Made by a program: the position numbers and the translations under genes | Shown here: positions 54,066 through 63,327 of the stretch, piece by piece | Layout of the letters: each line of letters opens with the position of its first letter | How positions within the stretch are numbered: position 1 is the stretch's first letter | From: Bin5 sp965221345 | Lineage (GTDB): Bacteria > Chloroflexota > Anaerolineae > Caldilineales > Caldilineaceae | Assembly (NCBI GenBank): GCA_965221345.1 | Contig: CBDCSD010000002.1 | Location: 3,534,001 to 3,598,000, forward strand | DNA: 64,000 nt | Direction of reading: 5' to 3' | The notes under the pieces: generated by a model | Told to the model about the DNA's origin: nothing | What the model saw: only the letters and a program-made list of their open reading frames with translations | Databases searched by the model: none

Positions 54066-55450
54066 CTAAGTAACTGTCCGTTAACAAATTAGCGGTGTTT
54101 GGCGTAAAATGGCTCCACGAACAGGAACAAACAAGGAGTCAAAGAGATGAGCCAAAGACCGATCCATCAATGTCAGTGTGAGATATGTCAGTCGCCGCAG
54201 CCCCATGCAGACAAAGAGGACCACCATCGCATGAATGTTTTGCTGAGTCGGCTCAACGAACAGCAGCGACGCTGGTACGTAGCGTTGGAAGCCGATCGCA
54301 TCGGGCATGGCGGCACTGAACGGCTGGCGCAGATTACCGGTATGAACGTCAACACGATTCGCCGCGGTCGGCGCGAGTTAGACGACGACTTGGCCGGCCG
54401 CCCAACCGACCGGGTGCGCAAGCCGGGCGGTGGGCGGCCACCGCTGGAAAAAAAAGTCCAGCTATAGAAGACAGAATCAAGGAAATCGTCAACGACGACA
54501 TCGCTGGTTCACCGACAGATGAACAGAAATGGGTGAAACTAAGCTTGCGCACGATTGCATCTCGGCTGCGCGCACAGGCACACAGGATCGGTCGCACCAC
54601 AGTCGGTCGGCTGCTGCGCAAGCTGGGCTTTGGCTTGGTCGCCAACCGCAAGAGCTTGACGGGCGCAGTGCATCCCGACCGCAACCGCCAGTTTGACTAC
54701 ATTCGTCGTGTGCGACAGCAGTTCCTGCAAGCAGGCTATCCTGTCATCAGTGTCGATACCAAGAACAAGAAACTGATCGGCAACTTCGCCAACCAAGGTC
54801 GCACTTGGCGTCAGGCGCCGGCGCAAGTCAATCTGCATGATTTCCCTGGCGATGCGCTGGGTCGGGCCGTGCCGTATGGCATCTATGACATCGTCCATAA
54901 CCAAGGCTATGTCTATCTGGGCAACTCCTATGATACGCCCGAATTTGCCGCCCATGCCATCGCACAGTGGTGGGCCGACCCGGCGCGCCCCCGCTTTCAG
55001 CGCGAGGACAAACTCTTGATCCTCTGTGATGCCGGCGGCAGCAACAACTGCCGTTCCTGGCTCTGGAAAGCTGAATTGCAGCGCCAATGCGCTGACCGCT
55101 TCGGCATCTCGGTTCTGGTCTGCCATTATCCGACCGGCGCCTCCAAGTATAATCCGATCGAGTATCGTCTCTTCAGTCAGATAACGCGCAACTGGGCCGG
55201 CAAACCTTTGCGCTCTTTTGCCACAATGCGCAACTACATCCGCAGCACAACCACCACGACCGGCTTGACCGTCAAAGCCTTTCTCGTTGACCGAGCTTTT
55301 CAGAAGGGCCGCAAGCTCTCCAAAGAGCAACGCCAAACAATCCAACTGACACGGCGACCTATCTGTCCAACTTGGAACTATATGATTGCACCAACATCGA
55401 TATCTTGAATCTCAACCAAACCGCTACGTTGTTTGCGGACAGTTACTTAG
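54066..55450 (+). mobile_element. ISAzo13-type insertion sequence
   Basis: The 1385-bp element has ends CTAAGTAACTGTCCG (54066-54080) and the perfect complement (55436-55450). CCA lies directly outside both ends (54063-54065 and 55451-55453), a possible 3-bp target duplication. It contains the frameshifted transposase at 54147-55408. Similarity beyond the 15-bp repeats continues imperfectly (agcggt..ttgg). It lies beside the cacgaaggg tract. Confidence 0.82.
54147..55408 (+). CDS. ISAzo13-family (Rhodopirellula-type DDE) transposase, -1 frameshift
   Basis: The first frame (ATG at 54147 after AAGGAGTCAAAGAG) encodes a zinc-ribbon-like start (CQCEICQSPQPHAD), a helix-turn-helix (GGTERLAQITGMNVNTIRRG) and ends PLEKKVQL-stop. 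The second, open to 55408, contains DTKNKKLIGNF, LILCDAGGSNN and the C-terminal NPIEYRLFSQ (D, D, E). They join by a -1 shift at an A8 run in GGAAAAAAAAGT, reading EKK then SPAIEDRIKEIVNDDIAG. The joined protein would be about 420 residues. A programmed frameshift or an inactivating indel fits; the same type of A8 run occurs in the IS630 copies. Confidence 0.82.
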
Positions 55451-55726
55451 CCATAAGTTCAGAAACTCTTGATGAGAAAGAGAAACTCGATCCATCCATT
55501 ATTTAGGGGCTTGTATACTTTAGTAGCCAAGTGAGACAGTGAGAGGATTTGGATGACAGAAAAGGGAAATCTCTTACCTGACTCAGGAAGTGGGGTGGGT
55601 TGGACAGTGAACTTGACAAATTTGTGGGGAATCAACGGCAGAACGAAAGGTCACGAACAGGACTTACCTTCAGATGAACTAATGCGGGAGCAAGTCTATT
55701 TGGTCTCGCGAGGCGTCAGGTCACTA

Positions 55727-56952
55727 GTAGTTCAACAATCTTTTATTGACGGATAAAGTCGTTCGAGTTTGATGCGAGCGTCAGCTGTGGTGAAACGCCA
55801 GTTGACGGTAGCGGTCGAGTCATTGCGTCGGTTTTGCCAAGCTGTGACTTGCTGCATCAAGGTCTGTTTGTCAGGGATGCGCGCGTTCAAGCACTGTCGA
55901 TGCAGGACACTGAGTTCGATTTCAGCCATATTGAGCCAACTGCCATGCTTGGGGGTGTAATGGATTTCCAGTTTGGCGGCAATGCGGCGGGCTTCGGCCG
56001 CCGGGAACGCTTCATACAACGAAGCGAGTTTGTGTGTGTTCAAATTGTCCATCACCAAGACGATCGTGTCTGCCTGCGGGAAGTGGATGTCGACCAGGTC
56101 ACGCATGCAGTGGGCAAAATCGACCATGGTGCGGCGCGCTGTCACCTTGACATGACGCCAGGCTTGCAGCGGCGCAAAGCAGAGAAAGAGGTTGCCAACG
56201 CCGTTGCGTTCATACTCGTAGTCATATTTGGCCACCGCACCCGGTCGCGGTGGCAGGGGCAGACGGGTCTCTTTGGTCAACTGTTTACTGCCTTCATCAA
56301 GACAGACCAACGGGCGCTTGGGATCCTGCTGCCGATGATAGACTTCAAGCGTATCTTCCATGGCGCAGACGAACTCTGCGCTCGCGGTCTCCGGAATACA
56401 CCATTCATCTTTCAGCCAGGGCTTAAGTTCGTTTTTTTTAGCGTCGTCCGCACTGTTTCGCGCGAAATACGTTCGACCACCTCTAATTCGACCAGCTTAT
56501 CGGCCAGCATCTGCAGCGTCCACTGCTCCTGTCCATCCGGCGCAGCGCTACACGCTAACTGCACCAACCGGGCTTCGCCAGCGCCATCCAATACGCGCGG
56601 TCGTTTCCGTTTCGGTCGCGTGTGGGTGAGGGCGGCTTCGATGCCGACTGTGACACACCGCTCCCGCACGCGCTCGACCGTGCGCGCATGCGCTCCTAAT
56701 GCCTTGGCAATCTCGGCGTCGCACCAGCCCCCGCCCGCTTGCGCCTCATCGGCCATCAGCAGGATGCGAGCCCGTCTTAAGCGTCGCGCCGACCCTGTGC
56801 CTGTGTTCACCTGCCCATCCAGTTCCTTGCGCTCTTCCGCTGTCAATCGCACCCGATATCGTTTCGCTGGCATCTTTCCTCTCCTTGTGTCTGCCTTTCT
56901 GGAGAGTGTGCCACAGTTCATCTTATCCGGCAAACCCTGTATGTTACACTAC
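55727..56952 (-). mobile_element. IS630-family element, copy 2
   Basis: The element is 1226 bp, as in copy 1, with TA on each side (55725-55726 and 56953-56954). It is inserted in a hypothetical gene. It differs from copy 1 mainly in the first about 420 bases (transposase C-terminal side) and in the last about 50; the middle is almost identical. Confidence 0.93.
55732..56873 (-). CDS. IS630 family transposase, -1 frameshift fusion (copy 2)
   Basis: The layout is the same as in copy 1: HTH region from the ATG at 56871-56873, an A8 slippage site, and a DDE domain to the stop at 55732. The C-terminal differences from copy 1 include about ten substitutions (for example TARRTMVDFAHCMRD for TERRTMVDFAYCLRD, and QTLMQQVTAWQNRRNDSTA for HTLMQKVAAWQTRRNASAS). 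All catalytic blocks are kept in both copies. Confidence 0.85.
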
Positions 56953-57440
56953 TAACCATTCTTGGCACAATCGAGAATTCCTCAGAAAACAGTGCCGTGG
57001 CGTATGAAAGAATGGCCGACATTGCCACCGAGTCCGCCGGATCACAAGCAATCGTCCCTATTCCATTTCTCGTAGAAAAGCCAGGAACAAACAGGATAAG
57101 CTTCGGCTTTGCATCATATACATGGGTCGTAGATGTTTACCAATGGCTTTCTCACGATCCTGTGCCTCCAACGATGGTTAGCAGAATTCTTGGTCTACTG
57201 CTTGGATACTCCGCCGAAGCCATTGCTGAATATGAGCGATTTCAGACAGGGCGACGCGTTTCCCAATCCAACCTGAATGAAGAACGGCCACCCCACCTCA
57301 AAGCCTATTCAACTACCCAACAAAGGTCCACACAACAGACCGCTTGCACTTGTTGCACGGGGGCATCTTTCTCCCCCGTACCATAGAATAAGTGCCAACG
57401 CAAGAGCAATCAGCCTTCCACTCAGGGCAATCGCGAACTT

Positions 57441-58582
57441 TCAGAATAGCTGTGAAAGCAGCATGAAGAGATAGTCGTGATTCCAAGCGGCCTTGAGTCT
57501 CTTGTTTCTTATGCCGAGTTTGGTAGTTTTATCCTGTTTGAGAAGATTGAGTGCAATGCGACGCAGGATAGCGAAGTTATGAGCGCTGTGCCCTTAGCGC
57601 AGGCGGGAATCATCTTCTCTGAAAGCGAAATCGAGCACCCAGTGCATGCCATTTTCGATCTGCCAGTGAGAGCGAACGGCCTGGAGCAGCTGTTTGGCTT
57701 CACCTGGCAAGGAAGACAAAAGTAACGGTCCACAATACTGCGTTCTTCGTTTTGGATGCGTTGCGAGCGTATCCAGACAAGAGATTGCAGGGCTGGCCAG
57801 TCGAGGGCGCCGCGCAGATGCGGCAAAAGCGTCGGGTCGCTTATGGTCCAGCATTGGCGGATCTCGATCCGGCCATGCCCTTTGTCAACCTCTCGAACTG
57901 AATCAAGAGCGAAGGCAGTGAACTTACTTTCACACAGATCCTCGAACAGTAAGGTGACATCCTCATACAGGCGGCCTTGATTCTGCTTGAGGGCCAGAAC
58001 ATAGTCGGCCTCGGCAGCCACTACCTGTGCGGCGATTTCCTTCTGACAGCCGATGGCATCAATCGTAATGATGCAGCCTGTCAGATCCAAGGCCCGCAAC
58101 AGTTGTGGAATCGCTGTGATCTCATCTGACTTTTCTGCAACCTGCACCTGCCCCAACGTGAGTTGATTCTCTGTCGCCCAAGCACGCACCAACATGATTG
58201 CGTTCCGCTCTGCTTCCCGGTCATGAGAGCGACGCACACTCTTGCCGTCTATTGCCACAACTTCACCTTCGTTCGATTCGGCTACCTCTGCGACCCAGCG
58301 CAGAAAATAGGCTTCGAACAGTGCCCCGTCTAAGCGTCGAAACAGCCGCCAGAAGGTATCATGCGACGGAATCCTGCTCGGTAACGGCAGAAATCCTGCA
58401 AACCATTCCTTCTTCACCTGACCAAACTCTGCCACCGCTTCCCAATCATCCGCACCGCACAGGATTGCACATATCGCTATAACCAGCATCTCCAGCATCT
58501 GATGTCGCCGGTTGACCGTTGAGCGCGGATCTTCTAGTTCCCTAAAGTGATAGTGGAACGACTCCCAAGATTCATTCATCAC
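57441..58582 (-). pseudogene. ISAs1 family transposase, frameshifted and with an internal stop
   Basis: The intact part starts at 58582 (MMNESWESFHYHFRELEDPR) and shows the ISAs1 blocks AIDGKSVRRS, IDAIGCQKEIA and YVLALKQNQG. Near 57720 one frame ends (VDRYF), and the homologous continuation SSLPGEAKQLLQAVRSHWQI is in another frame. That frame then meets a TAA at 57594-57596, after which RRIALNLLKQDKTTKLGI and the natural C-terminus run to a stop at 57441. Two independent lesions make it a non-functional relic. No clear inverted repeats were found. Confidence 0.9.
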
Positions 58583-58655
58583 GCCTTCCCTTCTGCTAAC
58601 GTTTTAACGTGAGAATAAATCCCTATCCCATTTTGTCAACACTCCTTAAGGTTCA

Positions 58656-61600
58656 CTATAGCCCTGGAGGCAACTGCAGGATGACACAGTACTCCAGCCC
58701 CAGCGTACCGAGATCGCCTTCCTCCAGGTCGCGGAATTCCGGCGGTATGCACCCGGTTAAGGTGCTGCCCTCAAGGTAGAGCCCCTTCAGACTATCAATG
58801 GAGGTCAGAAACGTGGGAAAGTTGCCTGTGAAGCTGTTGCCGTTGAGGACCAGCACGCCGAGACTCGTCATGGTGCGCAGTTCTAAGGGGAGCGGGCCGC
58901 TCAGGTTGTTTCCGTGCAGGTCGACATAGTTCGCTTCCATGAGGAGGCCCAACTGCGAGGGGAGCGAGCCGCTGAGCTGGTTATCGTTGAGGTACAGGGA
59001 GGACAGTCTCGTCAGGCTGCCCAACTCAGAGGGGATCGTTCCCGTCAATGAATTTCCGTTGAGATCCAGCCAGGCCAGCTTGGTGAGCTCACCCAACTTT
59101 GATGGAAGGCTTCCGCTCAGTCCGTTCGATGGAAGCGACAAACGCGTGACGCGGCCGTTGCCATCTACGGTGACACCTCTCCAGGTGTAGATCGGATTGT
59201 CGGAGAGCCAGTTGGAGTTGTTCGTCCAGGAAGCGCCGGAGGTGGCGTTGTAGAGGGCAACGAGCGCCGCTCTGTCGGTTGAAGTCGTCAAGGTATCGGG
59301 CGCGGGGCAAGCTGGCCGATTCAATTGCCACAGGTCATGGAAAAGCGTTCTGTATAACGTGAACGGGATGCAGCCTGAGAAGTTGTTGCCTCGCAAAAAC
59401 AGGTCCACTAACCACGGCAAGTCGGCGAGTTGAGGCGGGATCGTTCCGGTCAACCGATTGTTGTAGAGTTTGATAATTTGCACTCTGGCGAGGGTGGCGA
59501 GTTGAGGCGGGATCGACCCGGTCAACTGATTGTTGCGAAAATTCAGTTCTACCAGCTTGGTCAGGTTGCCGAGTTGAGGCGGGATCGGCCCGCTTAAGTT
59601 GTTGTAGCGGGCCCTTAATTCAATCAGCTTGGTCAGGTTGCCGAGTTCAGGCGGGATCGACCCGCTCAAGTTGTTGTCATCCAAATAGAGCTTTTTCAGT
59701 TTGGTCAGCTTGCCGAGTTCAGGTGGGATCTCCCCGCGCAATCCGCCAAATGCCGCATTGCTGAGCCAAAGTTCTGTCAGATTGGACAGGTTGCCAAGCT
59801 TGGCCGGGATCGTTCCAGTCAACCTGGTCTCGCTGAGCCCAAGTACTACCAGATTGGACAGGTTGCCAAGCTCGGGCGGGATCGTTCCGGTCAACCTGGA
59901 ATAGCCGAGGCTCAGATGTGTCAGCTTGGACAGGTTGCCAAGCTCGGGCGGGATCGGCCCGTGCAATCCTTGGCTGATGTTTAAATTAAGCAGCCTCAGT
60001 TCGGAGAGGCCGCCGACTTCGGCCGGAATCTGTCCGTTCAATCCGTTCGAACTGAGATTTAGGTAAGTCACACGGCCGTCGCCGTTCGTTGAGACCCCGT
60101 ACCATTGCGAGAGCGGCTCGTCGGACAGCCAATTGGAATTCTTAACCCAGTTCGGTCCGTCCAGGGCATTGTAGAAAGTAACCAGTATGTCCCTGTCCGA
60201 CATCGGCGGCGGTTCATCGTCGATAATGATAACCGCGCCCTGCGCCTGCGCAATCGGCTCTTCTTCGTCGATAACGACAATCTCGCCCTGTGCAAGTGCA
60301 AATGGTTCCCCACTGTTTAGCGTCGGTGTGGGCGTCGGGGTCGGTGTGTGCGTTGGGGTCGGTGTTGAGGTCGGCGTCGGTGTAGGGGTCGGCGTGTTCG
60401 TGGCCGTACCTGAGGCAACGACGAAAATCTCGATGGAGCCGGTCCAGGGGCCGGAGGACTCTCTGTAGCGGGCGCGCACTTTCACCTTGTATCGCGTGTT
60501 CTCGTCCAGGCCGGAAAGCGTGTAGGAAGGCTCTGTCGGATAGGCGTTGCCGCCATTTTTTGCCGGAAAGAGGTTGCTGTCGACGTTTTGCCATGCCGGG
60601 AAGTCCTCACCCACGCGCGCCCACCCGATGCGATAACTGCGCGGCGGGTTGTCCGGGGGGTCCCAGGAAACTGAAACGACGCCCGGCTGGTTGCTCTCCA
60701 CGCGCACCGCGCCGATTGTCTGCACTGTCCAACCCACAGTTGTGGCCGACGGCGTGGGTGTGGCAGTGACTGTCGGCGTGGCAGTGGCTGTCGGCGTGAC
60801 CGACGGCGTGTGCGTTGCGGTGGCGGTGTGCGTGGCAGTGGCTGTCGGCGTGGCAGTGGCAGTGGCGGTGTGCGTTGCGGTGGCAGTGGCTGTCGGCGTG
60901 ACCGACGGCGTGTGCGTTGCGGTGGCGGTGTGCGTGGCAGTGGCTGTCGGCGTGGCAGTGGCAGTGGCGGTGTGCGTTGCGGTGGCAGTGGCAGTGGCTG
61001 TCGGCGTGACCGACGGCGTGTGCGTTGCGGTGGCGGTGTGCGTGGCAGTGGCTGTCGGCGTGGCAGTGGCAGTGGCGGTGTGCGTTGCGGTGGCAGTGTG
61101 CGTTGCGGTGGCGGTGTGCGTGGGGGTCGGCACATCCTCGCCCTGTCCAAGAACAGTCTGTTCCTCGTCGTCTGTAATGACAACCGCGGAATCTCTGAAC
61201 TGTTCAAGGGGAGGTTGTTCCCCATTTTTTGGCGTGGGTGTCGGCGTCGGCGTGGGTATCGGCGTCGCGGTGGCGGTGTAGGTTGCGGTCGGCGTGTGTG
61301 TTGCGGTGTGTGTTGCGGTGGTTGTGGGCGTACTCGTCGCGGTGGGGTCCGATGTGGACGCAACGACAATCTCGACGGCATCGGACCAGGGCCTGTTGTT
61401 GCCGCCAAGGTAGCGTGCGCGCACTTTCACCTTATAGCGCACGCCCTCGTCGAGGCCGGTGATCGTGTAGGACGGACTTCGCGGGAAGGCGTTGCCGTCA
61501 CTGCTTCCTCGAGACGGGAAGTTTTCGCTCACGCGCGCCCAGGTAAGGCGATATTCGTGCGGTTTTTTGGTCGGCGGATCCCAGGCGACTGCAATGACGC

Positions 61601-62978
61601 CCCGCCTGTTACTCTCCAGGTGCACCGCGCCGACCCCCCAGAAGTCCTGTTGCGAAGGCGTGGCGGTGTAGGTTGCGTTCGGCACAAGCGTAGCCGTGTT
61701 GGTAGCGGTCGCCTCAGGCGTAGCCGTGTAGGTCGCGGTCGGCGCAGGCGTGGCGGTGTAGGTTGCGGTCGGGACAGGCGTGGCGGTGTAGGTTGCGGTC
61801 GGCGTGTGTGTTGCGGTGTGTGTTGCGGTGGTTGTGGGCGTACTCGTCGCGGTGGGGTCCGATATGGACGCGACGACAATCTCGACGGCATCGGACCAGG
61901 GCCTGTTGTTGCCGCCAAGGTAGCGTGCGCGCACTTTCACCTTATAGCGCACGCCCTCGTCGAGGCCGGTGATCGTGTAGGACGGACTTCGCGGGAAGGC
62001 GTTGCCGTCACTGCTTCCTCGAGACGGGAAGTTTTCGCTCACGCGCGCCCAGGTAAGGCGATATTCGTGCGGTTTTTTGGTCGGCGGATCCCAGGCGACT
62101 GCAATGACGCCCCGCCTGTTACTCTCCAGGTGCACCGCGCCGACCCCCCAGAAGTCCTGTTGCGAAGGCGTGGCCGTGTTGGTTGCGGTCGCCTCAGGTG
62201 TAGCCGTGTTGGTAGCGGTCGGCACGAGCGTAGCCGTGTAGGTTGCGTTCGGTACAAGCGTAGCCGTGTTGGTTGCGGTCGGCACAGGCGTGGCGGTGTG
62301 CGTCGCGGTCGGCACAGGCGTGGCGGTGTGCGTCGCGGTCGGCTCAGGCGCGGCGGTGTGCGTCGCGGTCGGCTCAGGCGCGGCGGTGTGCGTCGCGGTC
62401 GGCTCAGGCGCGGCGGTGTAGGTTACGGTCGGCTCAGGCGCGGCGGTGTGCGTCGCGGTCGGCTCAGGCGAGGCGGTGTAGGTTACGGTCGGCACAAGCG
62501 TAGCCGTGTTGGTTGCGGTTGGGGTAGGGGTATAGGTTGCGGTCGGCGCGGACGCGACGATTGCCTCGACGACGTCGGTCCAGCCGCCGGCATTGCCACT
62601 GGCGTAGCGTGCGCGCACGCGCACCTTGTAGCGCACGCCTTCATCCAGACCGGTGATCGTGTATGAAGGGCTCGTCGGGAAGGCGTTGCCTCGGCTGTCG
62701 GTCCAGCTCAGGAAATCCTCACCCACACGCGCCCAGATGATGCGATAGTCGCTCGGCGTCTCCGTTGGCGGATCCCAGGAAACTGAAAGCTCACCAGGCT
62801 GGCTGGTCTCCACGAGCACGGCGTTGATGGCCCTCGTGTCTGCCTGGGCGTATGCGCTTTGCGGAACAAAATTGGGAAAAGCGAACCTATTCAGAGAGGG
62901 AAACAGTAAAGAGAACGCGCCGGTCAAAATGACCAGAACGATTGCGGACAGGATGCCAATTAGTGGCAGACGATTCAC
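58656..62978 (-). CDS. Secreted FnIII / Thr-Pro-linker / plant-type LRR protein
   Basis: A 1440-residue exported protein. The GTG at 62976-62978 follows AAGGGGG; a TTG 33 bases upstream is weaker. A signal peptide (about 1-46) ends SAYAQA. Four fibronectin III-like domains follow (about 45-140, 271-370, 441-540 and 745-850), each with SWDPP or AWDPP and a YTITGLDEGVRYKVRVRARY-like strand, joined by Thr/Pro/Ala-rich linkers. From about 925 to the end come leucine-rich repeats of the LxGxIPxxLGNLxxL plant type, in two blocks, each opened by an LRRNT-like cap (TFYNALDGPNWVKNSNW and ALYNATSGASWTNNSNW). No sortase or anchor motif is seen. The likely role is cell-surface adhesion or recognition; that is inferred. 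Confidence 0.92.
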   Translation of the reverse strand: MNRLPLIGILSAIVLVILTGAFSLLFPSLNRFAFPNFVPQSAYAQADTRAINAVLVETSQPGELSVSWDPPTETPSDYRIIWARVGEDFLSWTDSRGNAFPTSPSYTITGLDEGVRYKVRVRARYASGNAGGWTDVVEAIVASAPTATYTPTPTATNTATLVPTVTYTASPEPTATHTAAPEPTVTYTAAPEPTATHTAAPEPTATHTAAPEPTATHTATPVPTATHTATPVPTATNTATLVPNATYTATLVPTATNTATPEATATNTATPSQQDFWGVGAVHLESNRRGVIAVAWDPPTKKPHEYRLTWARVSENFPSRGSSDGNAFPRSPSYTITGLDEGVRYKVKVRARYLGGNNRPWSDAVEIVVASISDPTATSTPTTTATHTATHTPTATYTATPVPTATYTATPAPTATYTATPEATATNTATLVPNATYTATPSQQDFWGVGAVHLESNRRGVIAVAWDPPTKKPHEYRLTWARVSENFPSRGSSDGNAFPRSPSYTITGLDEGVRYKVKVRARYLGGNNRPWSDAVEIVVASTSDPTATSTPTTTATHTATHTPTATYTATATPIPTPTPTPTPKNGEQPPLEQFRDSAVVITDDEEQTVLGQGEDVPTPTHTATATHTATATHTATATATPTATATHTATATHTPSVTPTATATATATHTATATATPTATATHTATATHTPSVTPTATATATHTATATATPTATATHTATATHTPSVTPTATATPTVTATPTPSATTVGWTVQTIGAVRVESNQPGVVSVSWDPPDNPPRSYRIGWARVGEDFPAWQNVDSNLFPAKNGGNAYPTEPSYTLSGLDENTRYKVKVRARYRESSGPWTGSIEIFVVASGTATNTPTPTPTPTSTPTPTHTPTPTPTPTLNSGEPFALAQGEIVVIDEEEPIAQAQGAVIIIDDEPPPMSDRDILVTFYNALDGPNWVKNSNWLSDEPLSQWYGVSTNGDGRVTYLNLSSNGLNGQIPAEVGGLSELRLLNLNISQGLHGPIPPELGNLSKLTHLSLGYSRLTGTIPPELGNLSNLVVLGLSETRLTGTIPAKLGNLSNLTELWLSNAAFGGLRGEIPPELGKLTKLKKLYLDDNNLSGSIPPELGNLTKLIELRARYNNLSGPIPPQLGNLTKLVELNFRNNQLTGSIPPQLATLARVQIIKLYNNRLTGTIPPQLADLPWLVDLFLRGNNFSGCIPFTLYRTLFHDLWQLNRPACPAPDTLTTSTDRAALVALYNATSGASWTNNSNWLSDNPIYTWRGVTVDGNGRVTRLSLPSNGLSGSLPSKLGELTKLAWLDLNGNSLTGTIPSELGSLTRLSSLYLNDNQLSGSLPSQLGLLMEANYVDLHGNNLSGPLPLELRTMTSLGVLVLNGNSFTGNFPTFLTSIDSLKGLYLEGSTLTGCIPPEFRDLEEGDLGTLGLEYCVILQLPPGL
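60780..61130. repeat. Tandem repeats encoding a Thr-Ala linker
   Basis: A block containing gtgaccgacggcgtgtgcg recurs at 60796, 60898 and 61006 (periods 102 and 108), inside a continuous tract of ggcggtgtgcgt/ggcagtggct short repeats. It encodes the Thr-Ala-rich linker of the LRR protein on the minus strand. On the plus strand the same region gives a long Val/Ala frame that is not a gene. Confidence 0.85.
61271..62174. repeat. 510-bp-spaced duplication of an FnIII module (copies 61271-61664 and 61781-62174)
   Basis: About 394 bases are repeated almost exactly with a 510-base offset; visible differences include gatgtggacgcaacg versus gatatggacgcgacg. Each copy encodes one FnIII domain plus part of a linker. 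The near-identity indicates a recent duplication or ongoing gene conversion within the gene. Confidence 0.88.
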
Positions 62979-63327
62979 GCGGTACCCCCTTGCGGACTGA
63001 ATGGAGTGCAATTACCATAATTACACGCATAACAGGGCAAGGGAGCATGATTCCCCATCCAGTCTAAATCTGAGAACGTATAATTATGGCAGGAAAATTT
63101 TTACACAATGTTTCCCCTTTGTCAAGCCCGAAAATTGGGCATTTCTCTACCAGAAATTAGGGGGCGTCGAGCGCATTTCGGCCATGGGGCGGTGCCACAG
63201 CGGCCTGCTTCAGCCGGCGGGGAGAGGGGTGACGATGGCGATCTACCAAGTCCGGCGACGCTGTTTCGCATCACGAAACCGTCCGCCTGTGTCTACATTT
63301 CTGGTGGGAGTGGTATCCAATGTAAGT
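62979..63327. other. Intergenic region upstream of the LRR gene
   Basis: 349 bases. It should contain the minus-strand promoter of the LRR gene; AT-rich stretches (ccataattacacg, gtataattatgg) near 63014-63090 are candidates but no complete -35/-10 pair is certain. Part of it may be the end of the partial IS at the window edge. No gene is supported. Confidence 0.4.

Larger units (their letters stand above)
55553..57386 (+). pseudogene. Unknown gene interrupted by IS630 copy 2
   Basis: The 5' part (55553-55726, ATG after GAGAGGA) and 3' part (56955-57386) are in the same frame once the 1226-bp IS and one TA are removed; the junction codon is CTA at 55724-55726. The restored product is 201 residues: MTEKGNLLPDSGSG..., SRGVRSLTILGTIENSSEN..., AIVPIPFLVEKPGTNRISF.... 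I do not recognise a family. A soluble, mixed alpha/beta protein is likely. The last 25 residues (Ser/Thr/Cys-rich) may be out of place. Its start is intact and the only visible damage is the IS, so it was probably a working gene until recently. Confidence 0.8.

Noticed and set aside
60810..62666. Long plus-strand frame of 618 residues over the LRR gene
   Set aside because: It is the antisense of Thr/Pro linkers and FnIII repeats, gives monotonous Arg/Gly/Cys-rich sequence, and has no ribosome site; the minus-strand frame has clear domains.
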